From: Micavibrio sp.
GTDB lineage: Bacteria > Pseudomonadota > Alphaproteobacteria > UBA9219
NCBI GenBank assembly: GCA_020718105.1
Contig: DYDA01000010.1
Location: 1 to 64,000, forward strand
Reading direction: 5' to 3'
Length of the DNA stretch: 64,000 nt
Shown: piece by piece, positions 8,506 to 15,355 of the stretch
Layout: each line of letters begins with the position of its first letter
Position numbering within the stretch: the first letter of the stretch is position 1
Made by a program: the position numbers and the translations under genes
Notes under the pieces: model-generated
Databases searched by the model: none
Seen by the model: only the letters and a program-made list of their open reading frames with translations
Told to the model about the DNA's origin: nothing

Positions 8506-8518
8506 AATTGAGTGGATA
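8506..8518 (+). repeat. Upstream repeat AATTGAGTGGATA, copy 1
   Basis: Exact 13-bp copy of a sequence that recurs at 9042-9054. It ends 48 nt before the start of the DUF3489 gene. Following bases (gtagccgcgaatgaagc against accttgcgaagaagagc) are also alike. A shared promoter or operator is likely, but no clean -35/-10 pair is seen. Confidence 0.5.
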
Positions 8519-8566
8519 GTAGCCGCGAATGAAGCGTTCATGGCTTATGAAAGGAGGACACAAATC

Positions 8567-8971
8567 ATGTCCAAAAAACTTAGCAAATCGGCCAAACCTA
8601 AGCCGAAAATCATCGTTAAGGCGGCAGTCAAAACCAAAGCCAACGGCTCCGCTAAATTCAACAAACCCCTCGACGTAAGCAAACTCTCCAAGCCTATGCA
8701 GGCGGGTCTTGATGCTGTCGCGGCAATGAAGCCGGAGACAAAAGCGCCGGAGCCCGAAGGCAAACTCACCAAACTTGTTCGCATTAGCGAACTTTTGAAA
8801 CGGCCAGAAGGCGCAACACTCGATGAAATCATCGAGCTGACTGGCTGGCAAAAACACACGGCTCGCGCCGCCATCTCGCACGCGCTTCGCAAGAAACATG
8901 GTTACCACATCGTTACCGACAAGCCGAAGGATGGCAACCGTATCTACAAGATTACGAAACCAGAGCAATAA
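8567..8971 (+). CDS. DUF3489 domain protein
   Basis: The track ORF begins at 8456, but the ATG at 8567 has a strong ribosome site (AAAGGAGGACACAAATC) and yields MSKKLSKSAKPKPK..., so I place the start there (134 residues). The first 45 residues are Lys/Ala/Pro-rich and probably disordered. The C-terminal half, LTKLVRISELLKRPEGATLDEI followed by TGWQKHTARAAISHALRKKHG, is a winged-helix-like DUF3489 domain common in alphaproteobacterial phages and mobile elements, with presumed DNA-binding ability. It is the first of three plus-strand genes that run against the rest of the prophage. No catalytic motif is present. Confidence 0.8.
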   Translation: MSKKLSKSAKPKPKIIVKAAVKTKANGSAKFNKPLDVSKLSKPMQAGLDAVAAMKPETKAPEPEGKLTKLVRISELLKRPEGATLDEIIELTGWQKHTARAAISHALRKKHGYHIVTDKPKDGNRIYKITKPEQ

Positions 8972-9041
8972 AATGATCCCAGAGCGCGGGTTGATTATCA
9001 AACAATCAACTCGCGCTTATCTTCGCAATTATATGATCCCT

Positions 9042-9054
9042 AATTGAGTGGATA
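9042..9054 (+). repeat. Upstream repeat AATTGAGTGGATA, copy 2
   Basis: Exact second copy of the 13-bp element at 8506-8518. It lies 60 nt before the ATG of the gene at 9115. Both copies are on the coding strand and precede plus-strand genes at similar distances, which suggests that the two transcription units are co-regulated. Confidence 0.5.
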
Positions 9055-9114
9055 ACCTTGCGAAGAAGAGCGATCATCACCATGTAATGAGAAACGCATT
9101 TAACGGAGGTTCTT

Positions 9115-9432
9115 ATGCAAACTAACAATCCACTTTCTACTGCCAACCCCGAATGGGGATTTTGGGGCACCAGCGTCCGCAGCGACTACAATGCGCAAAT
9201 GGTCTGGGATGCGATGAGCAAGCTGCTTGCGGAGCGCTTCAATCTTACTCCCGAACATGCGCGTGATCTTCTCGACGCGCGTTTCGGTCGCCATCTTGCC
9301 GACGAATTGAGTTTTATCAAAGGTGGTCCCGTAAGCCCCGAAGCAATTGCCGAGCATATCGACAACATACTGAAAGATAGAAGTTGGAAAGAGTATTTCC
9401 GAAAAGCGATCAACGATACCAAAGCTGCATAG
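9115..9432 (+). CDS. Hypothetical prophage protein
   Basis: A 105-residue soluble protein that I do not recognise. The ATG is preceded by ACGGAGGTTCTT, a strong ribosome site. The sequence is acidic and helix-rich (ERFNLTPEHARDLLDARFGRHLADEL, then SPEAIAEHIDNIL and WKEYFRKAINDTKAA). No cysteines, signal peptide or membrane helix are present. It stands second in the three-gene plus-strand segment, 9 nt ahead of the next gene, so the two are likely translated from one mRNA. The codon use is like that of its neighbours and there is no sign of decay. Confidence 0.65.
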   Translation: MQTNNPLSTANPEWGFWGTSVRSDYNAQMVWDAMSKLLAERFNLTPEHARDLLDARFGRHLADELSFIKGGPVSPEAIAEHIDNILKDRSWKEYFRKAINDTKAA

Positions 9433-9441
9433 GAGATTATT

Positions 9442-9948
9442 ATGAACAATATTTTCGTCCGTTTCGCCAGCAAGCCGCTCCACATAGGCGATGTCAAAGC
9501 GGCGCAGGAAAACGAAACGCTCCGCGCCGAAGACATCAAGATCACCGAGACAACTGAGTTAAGCACAGCAGAGTACGATGCCTTCATTCAATCGTTTCTC
9601 TCAGACCGCAACTGGTGCGTGGGCAAGGGTGGCTGCGCAAACGGGCGTGTCCAAGTGATTGAGGTTACTGCGCCAGATCGCCAATCGCTTTACGTCAACC
9701 CCGAAGGCTATAATTACGCGCGTTACGTCGGTCTTAAAGCCCCGGACAATGCGTTGCGTTTCCCCGATGTACGCGTTCAGCTTTCAGGCCGAGACGGCAA
9801 CGCATTTGCTGTGTTGGGACAATGCCAACGCGCCGCGCGCAAGGAAGGCGTGTCGGGCGATCAGATCAAAGAGTTTATGGCCGAGGCATCCGCCGGAAAC
9901 TATGATCACCTGCTGGCCACATGCATGCGCTGGTTTGATTGCACCTAA
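9442..9948 (+). CDS. Hypothetical prophage protein
   Basis: A 168-residue protein of unknown function with a ribosome site (AGGAGATTATT) before its ATG. Visible features are an N-terminal MNNIFVRFASKPLHIGDVKAAQ, a middle ELSTAEYDAFIQSFLSDRNW with VGKGGCANGRVQVIEV, and a C-terminal SAGNYDHLLATCMRWFDCT with two cysteines. The phrase 'F.sDr.wl.gkgg' occurs in small proteins of other alphaproteobacterial mobile elements, but I cannot name the family with certainty. It is probably co-transcribed with the gene at 9115 and converges on the ParB-methyltransferase gene, overlapping its end by 4 nt. Confidence 0.65.
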   Translation: MNNIFVRFASKPLHIGDVKAAQENETLRAEDIKITETTELSTAEYDAFIQSFLSDRNWCVGKGGCANGRVQVIEVTAPDRQSLYVNPEGYNYARYVGLKAPDNALRFPDVRVQLSGRDGNAFAVLGQCQRAARKEGVSGDQIKEFMAEASAGNYDHLLATCMRWFDCT

Positions 9949-11168
9949 GCGGCCTGAACTAACTCAGCCTTCTTTCCCGTAAACTCTTCCCACCGCTTGA
10001 CGATCACATCGCAGTATTTGGGATCCAGTTCAATAAGCCGCGCCTGACGGCCAGCTTTTTCGCAAGCGATGAGAGTACTGCCGGAGCCGCCAAAGCAATC
10101 CAAGACGATATCGCGGCTCTTGCTGCTGTTACGGACGGCGCGTTCAACCAGCTCCACTGGTTTCATGGTCGGGTGCAGATCGTTCTTCGCGGCCTTGTTT
10201 ACGAACCACACGTCGCCTTGGTCGCGCGCGCCGCACCAAAAATGATCCGTGCCTTGTTTCCAGCCATAAAGAATCGGCTCGTACTGGCGTTGATAATCCG
10301 ACCGCCCCAGCGTGAACGTGTTCTTTGCCCAAATGACAAAGGTCGACCATTTGCCGCCCGCCGCGACGAAAGCCTTCTGCAGCGTGTGCAGCTCGCTTGA
10401 TGACATGCAAATGTAAATCGCGCCTTTGCAAACGGCGATCATGTTGACGCATGCATCGTAGAGAAACGCCTCGAACCCTTCACCGAGATTGTCGTTCATG
10501 ATCTTGCGATCATTGCCGCGCATTTTGTCCTTAGCAGTGTTGCCATAATCCACATTGTAGGGCGGATCCGTAAACACCATGTCGGCCAGTGCGCCGTCAA
10601 GGACGCGCTCGACGTTTTCAAGGATCGTGCTGTCGCCGCAGAGCAAGCGATGATTGCCGAGGACGTAAAGATCGCCTGATTTTGTTTTTGGCTCAACCGG
10701 AACTTCCGGAACCGCATCGTCGTCCGTATTACCAGACGCGCCGTCATCCTCCAAAAGATCGGCAAGCTCATCATCCGAAAAGCCTGTGAGCGAGACGTCG
10801 AATCCATCACCCTCCAAGGCCGCCAATTCATCGCGCAAAAGATCGTCGTCCCAACCTGCATTAAGCGCCAACTTATTGTCGGCAATAACGTAAGCGCGTT
10901 TCTGCGCCTCGCTCAGATGGTCGAGCACGACAACGGGGACTTGCGTCAGGCCTAGTTGTTTTGCCGCCTGAAGGCGGCCATGCCCTGCAATGATCCCCGC
11001 TGCCGTATCGACCAGAATGGGGTTGAGAAACCCAAACTCGACGATGCTTGCCGCGACCTGACTAATCTGCTCGGGCGCGTGTGTGCGCGGATTGCGGTCG
11101 TAAGGCACAAGCCTTCCAACATCCCAAAGCTCGATGCGCTCAGCCATCCTATGGTTCGAAGAGGTCAT
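9945..11168 (-). CDS. ParB/Srx-fold plus DNA (N4/N6) methyltransferase fusion
   Basis: This is a phage DNA modification protein with two parts. Residues about 10-100 form a ParB-like domain: LVPYDRNPRTHAPEQISQVA, GFLNPILVD and GIIAGHGRLQAAKQLGL. Residues about 165-400 form an amino-methyltransferase: the catalytic DPPY motif in MVFTDPPYNVDYG, and the AdoMet-binding FGGSGSTL late in the chain. The order (DPPY before FxGxG) is that of the beta class, which methylates adenine N6 or cytosine N4. There is no restriction endonuclease nearby, so self-protection of phage DNA or epigenetic control is likelier than a restriction system. The start overlaps the stop of the C5-methyltransferase gene (ATGA). 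Confidence 0.92.
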   Translation of the reverse strand: MTSSNHRMAERIELWDVGRLVPYDRNPRTHAPEQISQVAASIVEFGFLNPILVDTAAGIIAGHGRLQAAKQLGLTQVPVVVLDHLSEAQKRAYVIADNKLALNAGWDDDLLRDELAALEGDGFDVSLTGFSDDELADLLEDDGASGNTDDDAVPEVPVEPKTKSGDLYVLGNHRLLCGDSTILENVERVLDGALADMVFTDPPYNVDYGNTAKDKMRGNDRKIMNDNLGEGFEAFLYDACVNMIAVCKGAIYICMSSSELHTLQKAFVAAGGKWSTFVIWAKNTFTLGRSDYQRQYEPILYGWKQGTDHFWCGARDQGDVWFVNKAAKNDLHPTMKPVELVERAVRNSSKSRDIVLDCFGGSGSTLIACEKAGRQARLIELDPKYCDVIVKRWEEFTGKKAELVQAA

Positions 11169-11990
11169 TCTGTTCCGGTTTCTGTGATGGCTTCAGTTGC
11201 CAAAGTGCAAAACGCATACGCTGCGACCAACGGCACCACGCCGTTCCCGCAAAGGCGGAGTCTGTCCACCCGATAGGCCAACCCATCAGCCATTCGACAA
11301 ATCGCGGGTTTAAGACTGGCTGGGATTCCGTCCCATCCATTGTGGTCAGCTGGGGCTGGTGGCCAGATTGGTAAGCCATCGGATGCGCCATCATGGAAAG
11401 ATTGACCTGCTTTCCCTTGGCCATCCGCCTCTGGATGCAGGGGTTCGATAGATTCCCCCGATCCCTGTAATCCGTCGATTGCGGCGTCGGCCACGTCTTG
11501 CTGGCCTCGGTCAAACTGAGCCCGTGATCCGAGCTTGTGCTGCCTGGCTCCTGCGCGCGCGGCGTCGGCCATTGAGCTTTCGCTATCCGGTAGCGACCGC
11601 CGCTCTTGGCCTTCTCCAGATCCTGTTTCGTGTAGGGAAACCCTTCCGGCTGCAGCACCGTCTCCGCAAGGCTCGGCGTGCGAAGAACATTGCGCCCGTC
11701 CTTGCGGATCATTTTCTCCGGTGGCCGCGCACGCTGAACAAGCGAGTCCGTTGCTGTTGCTGTCGGCCATAAGGTCGTCTGCGCCGTCAGCGATACGAAG
11801 CACCGATCCGTCCGGTCGCCGTTGCGCTTGAGGAAGCTGTCCTGTTTTTCTGTGGTCTCCTGCGCGCGCGGGGTCAACCATAGGGCCGCACTCACTTCCA
11901 GCCGCCCCTTCGGGTTCCCAGCCGAGATCTCTTTGCGTGATGCCCCGTTCGCCGAAGACACCCTCACGGTAGGCCAAGATGAAGAGGCGT
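11149..11990 (-). other. Second reading frame that also looks coding, inside the C5-methyltransferase gene
   Basis: The minus-strand frame shifted by one from the methyltransferase stays open for 456 codons (11149-12519). Its last 280 codons read like a real protein: SSWPTVRVSSANGAS, then repeated WPTP/LTPRAQ units (LWLTPRAQETTEKQ, QWPTPRAQEPGSTSS, TWPTPQSTDYRDRG), and an end with LNPRFVEWLMGWPIGWTD. That pattern is the usual C-terminal module of a different group of phage C5-methyltransferases. The true start is unknown; the bounds given cover only the convincing part. It could be a separate overlapping gene, a frameshift product, or a relic of the ancestral C-terminus. The family resemblance is from memory. 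Confidence 0.35.
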
Positions 11991-12535
11991 TCACGCTTGT
12001 GCGGCGCGCCGACTTCCTGCGCCGTAAACAGGCCTGCCTTAACGCGGTAACCCATGCGCCAAAGGTCATCGTGGACTTGCTCAAACCCCAATCGTAAATG
12101 CCCGCCGACATTTTCAAAGAAGCAGAGCGGCGGTTTGATCTCGCGGACGATCCGCGCAATGTCCGGCCAAAGATGGCGCGGGTCTTTGTCGCCGAGCTGG
12201 CGGCCTGCAATCGAGAACGGCTGGCATGGATAGCCTCCATGGACGATATCCACCACGCCGCGCCACGCTTTGCCACGGAAGGTTTTAACATCGTCCCAGA
12301 CAGGCGCAGGATCCAAGGCCGTGTCTTCCATCCGCGCCACGAGAGTGGATGCGGCGTAGCTTTCCCGCTCAACGTAACAAACAGTTCGATAGTCTGGCAA
12401 AGCGAGGTGGAGGCCGAGGTCGAGTCCGCCTGCGCCCGCGCAAAGCGAGAGGCCGAACAACGCGCGCCCTTCGTTTGGGCATGCGTGATCGCCTCTGGCG
12501 GCAGATAGAGCCAGACCAAGTGAGTTGTTCTCCAT
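11165..12535 (-). CDS. DNA cytosine-5 methyltransferase (Dcm-type)
   Basis: This enzyme methylates cytosine C5 in phage DNA. Motif I is LFGLSLCAGAGGLDLGL (about residues 26-42), motif IV with the catalytic Cys is GGYPCQPFS (about 98-106), motif VI is CFFENVGGHL, and motif VIII is APHKRERLFILAY. Motif X is RLRLCGNGVVPLVAAYAF near the C-terminus. Between VIII and X lies a long, low-order target-recognition region (about residues 200-400) rich in Asp, Gly, Ala and Gln. Length is 456 residues. The unusual point is that the overlapping +1 frame also looks like real protein over that region; see the separate entry. The gene is coupled to the ParB-methyltransferase by ATGA. Confidence 0.93.
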   Translation of the reverse strand: MENNSLGLALSAARGDHACPNEGRALFGLSLCAGAGGLDLGLHLALPDYRTVCYVERESYAASTLVARMEDTALDPAPVWDDVKTFRGKAWRGVVDIVHGGYPCQPFSIAGRQLGDKDPRHLWPDIARIVREIKPPLCFFENVGGHLRLGFEQVHDDLWRMGYRVKAGLFTAQEVGAPHKRERLFILAYREGVFGERGITQRDLGWEPEGAAGSECGPMVDPARAGDHRKTGQLPQAQRRPDGSVLRIADGADDLMADSNSNGLACSACAATGENDPQGRAQCSSHAEPCGDGAAAGRVSLHETGSGEGQERRSLPDSESSMADAARAGARQHKLGSRAQFDRGQQDVADAAIDGLQGSGESIEPLHPEADGQGKAGQSFHDGASDGLPIWPPAPADHNGWDGIPASLKPAICRMADGLAYRVDRLRLCGNGVVPLVAAYAFCTLATEAITETGTE

Positions 12536-12543
12536 GTTTTTTC

Positions 12544-13029
12544 TTAATCGTTGCTCAGAATGAAACAGGCGATGTGCCGTCCCGTGCCTTTTCCTTGCGA
12601 TCCGTCTTCAATCGCGCACCAGCGGACGTCTCCAAGGTTTCTGACTTTAGCGCCAGAAGCAAGCAGCATAAGAACCCACTTGTCGATGGGATAGACCATC
12701 ACAACGCGCTTACCCTTTTTGAATTCCGCAACGGCTTTTTTTGCCCAAGCCGTCGCACCTTTCTTTTTTCCATTATGAAGGATGGAGCCGAACGGTGGGT
12801 TTACGTAATTGGACTCGCCCCATTCGATATCAAGACCATCGAAGTCGGCAGGTTTTGGAAAGGGACACGGATCGAACGTGAAACAAAACTCTTCGTTGAG
12901 CCGCGCCATCAAGTCGGGCGGGGTCAACCAGTAATGTTTCCCGTCGCCGCCGTTTCCGTTTTCAAAGCCCATGCCCCGTAACCTGTTGTGCGTGATGTAA
13001 CCTGTAACCGCCCTGTAACCCGTTTTCAT
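12544..13029 (-). CDS. Phage N6-adenine methyltransferase (Dam family)
   Basis: The protein matches the phage Dam family (DNA N-6-adenine-methyltransferase): HYWLTPPDLMARLNEEF, FTFDPCPFPKP, the catalytic-type NPPF motif in SNYVNPPFGS, and VVMVYPIDKWVLM. It modifies adenine in phage DNA, probably to evade host restriction. Length is 161 residues with the track start; an alternative ATG at 12972 (MGFENGNGGDGKHYW) would leave 142 residues. The segment between the two starts consists largely of GGTTAC repeats, which favours the inner start. It is the third methyltransferase in a row on this strand and ends 8 nt before the C5-methyltransferase start. Confidence 0.88.
   Translation of the reverse strand: MKTGYRAVTGYITHNRLRGMGFENGNGGDGKHYWLTPPDLMARLNEEFCFTFDPCPFPKPADFDGLDIEWGESNYVNPPFGSILHNGKKKGATAWAKKAVAEFKKGKRVVMVYPIDKWVLMLLASGAKVRNLGDVRWCAIEDGSQGKGTGRHIACFILSND
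12978..13020. repeat. Four GTAACC direct repeats at the dam start
   Basis: GTAACC occurs at 12978, 12997, 13004 and 13015 on the plus strand (GGTTAC on the coding strand). They lie between the two candidate starts of the Dam-type gene. They may form an operator or a decoy site for one of the methyltransferases, or simply be coding repeats. Confidence 0.4.
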
Positions 13030-13101
13030 TCCTTCACGCTAGCGAAGGCCCGCGCTTCGCCCGCCCGCATAGGTTATGCGGCGGGAAGTACCTTTTAGAT
13101 T

Positions 13102-13305
13102 TCAAAGGGATGCTTGGTTAGCGAGCTGATAACCGTTGTCTTCGAGCGCGTCCGCCGCGACGAGGTGCTTGGTCGTCGGGTCGTCGATGCGGTTCAAGCG
13201 AACGTGCATTCCCGAAGGCCAGATGAGAATCTCTTCAACCTGCCAGAGCTTGCCGCGCGTGTTGCCGCGATGAAATGTTTGCCCGACTTCAATTGCACGT
13301 TTCAT
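13102..13305 (-). CDS. Small hypothetical phage protein
   Basis: A 67-residue protein: MKRAIEVGQTFHRGNTRG, WQVEEILIWPSGMHVRLNRIDDPTTKHLVAADALED. The alternating pattern and the phrase 'vrl.r.ddp...k.va..al.' suggest a small beta-barrel, like the small KOW/SH3-like phage proteins found beside methyltransferase genes. I do not recognise the family with certainty. It starts 6 nt after the SDR gene's stop on the same strand and precedes the Dam-type gene by 72 nt, in which a short CCGCATA/TATGCGG hairpin is present. Confidence 0.6.
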   Translation of the reverse strand: MKRAIEVGQTFHRGNTRGKLWQVEEILIWPSGMHVRLNRIDDPTTKHLVAADALEDNGYQLANQASL

Positions 13306-13311
13306 GGAGAG

Positions 13312-14031
13312 TTACCACGGCCAAACAGCGCCGTCATAACCGAGAAAGCTTCCGCTTTGCTCGAGCGTAAGACCCGCGATGATCTTGCGCATGCCCGTCA
13401 CACTTTCGTCGGTCGATATGTCTGCTTGCGAGCCCCCCATATCCGTCCTGACCCATCCGGGATGGAAGCTGATGACGGTGATGTGATGTTCCCGCAAGGC
13501 TTGTGCAACGTTACGCATCGCCATATTCAAAGCGGCCTTGCTGGTGCGGTAGGCGATGGAGTCGGTCGTTTCGCGGCTGATGGAGCCCATCATGCTGGAT
13601 AACATAACGATCTTCTTCTCTTCGCCCAAGAGAACGTGCGGCGTGAAAGCTTGTGTCACCATGATCGGCGCAATGGTGTTTGTGCGAAGGACTTTGTCCC
13701 AAGCCTCGGGATCAATCTTGCCGAACGTCTGCGTGTCGTCACCGTGTTCAACACCTGTGCTTGACCCACCCGAATAGATGCCAGCACAGTTAATCAGCAC
13801 GTCAATCGCTTGGCCGTTCAGTTTGCCTGCCAAAGCGTCAATGCTGGCCTGATCCGTCACGTCCAGCGTTTCGATCTGGATGGATGGGTTGAGCTTTGCC
13901 AGATCCTGCAACGTGTCAGCGCTGTCCGATTGGCGACAAGCGGCAATGACGTGACATTTGTCATCGGCGTACTGATTGACAAACTCAAGGCCAATGCCGC
14001 GATTGGCGCCGGTGATGAGAACAGTGGGCAT
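13312..14031 (-). CDS. Short-chain dehydrogenase/reductase (cargo gene)
   Basis: This is a complete classical SDR oxidoreductase, an NAD(P)-dependent enzyme acting on an unknown carbonyl or alcohol. It shows the cofactor motif TGANRGIG at residues 7-14, NCAG at about 77-80, the catalytic Ser in MLSSMMG and YRTSKAA (Tyr and Lys of YxxxK), followed by SFHPGWVRTDMGG. I start at 14031 (MPTVLITGANRG), which has GAGG a few bases upstream, rather than at the track start 14067; that gives 239 residues, normal for the family. An SDR has no evident role in phage growth, so it is best seen as a 'moron' acquired by the prophage. Its closest kin by pattern are the C-factor/sniffer-type SDRs. Confidence 0.9.
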   Translation of the reverse strand: MPTVLITGANRGIGLEFVNQYADDKCHVIAACRQSDSADTLQDLAKLNPSIQIETLDVTDQASIDALAGKLNGQAIDVLINCAGIYSGGSSTGVEHGDDTQTFGKIDPEAWDKVLRTNTIAPIMVTQAFTPHVLLGEEKKIVMLSSMMGSISRETTDSIAYRTSKAALNMAMRNVAQALREHHITVISFHPGWVRTDMGGSQADISTDESVTGMRKIIAGLTLEQSGSFLGYDGAVWPW

Positions 14032-14131
14032 AAAACCTCGCCTTGGAAACACAGTGATGCAAATCACGCATCATGATTCAAACTATGGCAGAAAATGTTG
14101 CGTTTGTTGAGCACTAAAATGTTGCACGGTT

Positions 14132-14527
14132 TTATGCGCCTGAACCTCGGTCATTGAGGAAGATCGAAATCTTCGTCAACGCAAGCACCCAACGTCGCCA
14201 AGCGGTCGTCCGGTCGCATCCTAATTCGTAGCAAATCGCTTTCCATCGCACATTGGCGGCGCGTTTCCAGACCAGTCTCCGCTCCTCGATGTCAAGGCAG
14301 GCCATCCAGCAAAACGTCTCTTCAAGGCGCGTGATCTCTTCCGTGCGTGCTTGCAGCTTAAGCGGCAGCTTCTCCTGCTGCAGGATTTCCATCTCGGTGT
14401 ATTTGATCGTCGGCCACACGTTAAAATATCCCTGCACAACTACCGGAGGGAGCTTTCTGAGCGTCTTTAAGGCTTCCTCGAGTTGATCGGCGACCATGCT
14501 TTGTGTCCAACGTTTAATCTTTTTCAT
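14132..14527 (-). CDS. DUF6362-like phage protein (HTH-like)
   Basis: From the ATG at 14527 (MKKIKRWTQSMVADQLEEA) this protein has about 131 residues. It carries LPPVVVQGYFNVWPTIKY, then ITRLEETFCWMACLDIEERRLVWKRAANVRWKAICYELGCDRTTAWRRW. The last segment has the look of a sigma-region-4 or HTH DNA-binding unit. The overall arrangement matches what I recall of DUF6362, proteins encoded between the replication and packaging genes of alphaproteobacterial phages, where a late-gene activator or antiterminator would be expected. That role is only a guess. The gene overlaps the preceding small gene by 14 nt. Confidence 0.72.
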   Translation of the reverse strand: MKKIKRWTQSMVADQLEEALKTLRKLPPVVVQGYFNVWPTIKYTEMEILQQEKLPLKLQARTEEITRLEETFCWMACLDIEERRLVWKRAANVRWKAICYELGCDRTTAWRRWVLALTKISIFLNDRGSGA

Positions 14528-14723
14528 GGCTACCTCGTGCAACTTGGGTTTCAATTTTGCCGTAGAGCTTTTCGCCAATCCGACAAAGAAGCTCTTTTTC
14601 CGGCCACGTCAGGCGGCTGTCTTTGACCGAAACGACGAGGATGCCTTGTTCACGCCATCCATCGTGTTTGATCTTCTCAGCGGAGCGGCGTTCACCACCG
14701 AAGGACTGCGGAAGCCATCTCAT
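14514..14723 (-). CDS. Small phage protein
   Basis: The track shows a longer ORF (to 14921), but its first part overlaps the RuvC-like gene. An ATG at 14723 overlaps the stop of that gene as ATGA and gives 69 residues: MRWLPQSFGGERRSAEKIKHDGW, then QGILVVSVKDSRLTWPEKELLCRIGEKLYG. The 'dgw...gilvv...d.rL.w.ek.l...ig.klyG' pattern is well formed, and the ATGA coupling upstream plus the overlap downstream support a real gene. Short proteins with this ending sit next to DUF6362-type genes in related prophages, as far as I recall. Function unknown. Confidence 0.6.
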   Translation of the reverse strand: MRWLPQSFGGERRSAEKIKHDGWREQGILVVSVKDSRLTWPEKELLCRIGEKLYGKIETQVARGSHEKD

Positions 14724-15247
14724 GCGTTGTCTTCCGCCTTGTAATGCAGCGCCCAATCGAGCATGGCCAACGCACTCACTGTTTCTTTCGACGCCGCGAT
14801 GAATCCTTTGCGCCGTATGGCATCGATCAGGCTTTGCTGGTCGGTCAGGTCGCTTCCGATGACGTGCTTGCGCACGTCGGACATGGATGCCCCGATGTAG
14901 GGAATTTGTCGCCAGTCGCACGATGCGGAGAGCAGACCGAGAAAGCCGCCATAGACCACCGCGCTTTGTGTGTTTGCGTGGATTTGGACATCGGCATAGA
15001 TCACGGCATCGAAGCCGCCGAATTTCTTCGACATATCATCAAGCCAATAACGGAAGCGCAAAAACTTCATGCCTTCGCCTTCGTAAGGATTGGTGCGAAA
15101 GGCGTTGACACCGAGTTTAATCTCGCCGTTGCGTTCGTGGACGGCCCATCCTGTTTGCAGGCCAAGCGTGAGAGCCAACAACGAACATTTGCGCAGCGGC
15201 GACGAGCAGACGGGAAGTGTTCTGGATAGAGCGGGTAAAGCGGACAT
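14720..15247 (-). CDS. Putative RuvC-like Holliday-junction resolvase of the phage
   Basis: The 175-residue protein begins a strand-turn-strand with LLALTLGLQTGWAVHE, the pattern 'aldlgt.tGwa' of RuvC/RNase-H-fold nucleases, though the first acidic residue expected in that strand is a Thr here. It continues with RYWLDDMSKKFGGFDAVIYADVQIHANTQSAVVYGGFLGLL, resembling the central strand and helix of RuvC (E replaced by D in YAD), and IPYIGASMSDVRKHVIG. Such proteins resolve branched DNA in phage replication. The fold assignment is moderately strong, but the substitution at the first acidic position leaves the activity uncertain. It is coupled to the small gene at 14723. Confidence 0.6.
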   Translation of the reverse strand: MSALPALSRTLPVCSSPLRKCSLLALTLGLQTGWAVHERNGEIKLGVNAFRTNPYEGEGMKFLRFRYWLDDMSKKFGGFDAVIYADVQIHANTQSAVVYGGFLGLLSASCDWRQIPYIGASMSDVRKHVIGSDLTDQQSLIDAIRRKGFIAASKETVSALAMLDWALHYKAEDNA

Positions 15248-15355
15248 GATAAACCTCTGTTTTTGAATTTGTGGGAAGGACGAAAAACAAAAAACGATGG
15301 TGGTCCCCTCGCACGGGGCGCACTGCGCGACGTTCTTGCGCGGGCAAAACGGTTT

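Noticed and set aside
11149-12519. Treating the whole 456-codon +1 frame as a normal gene
   Set aside because: The first 170 codons (Ser/Arg/Ala-rich) look like shadow of the methyltransferase N-terminus. Only the later part resembles a real protein, so I list just that part, with low confidence.
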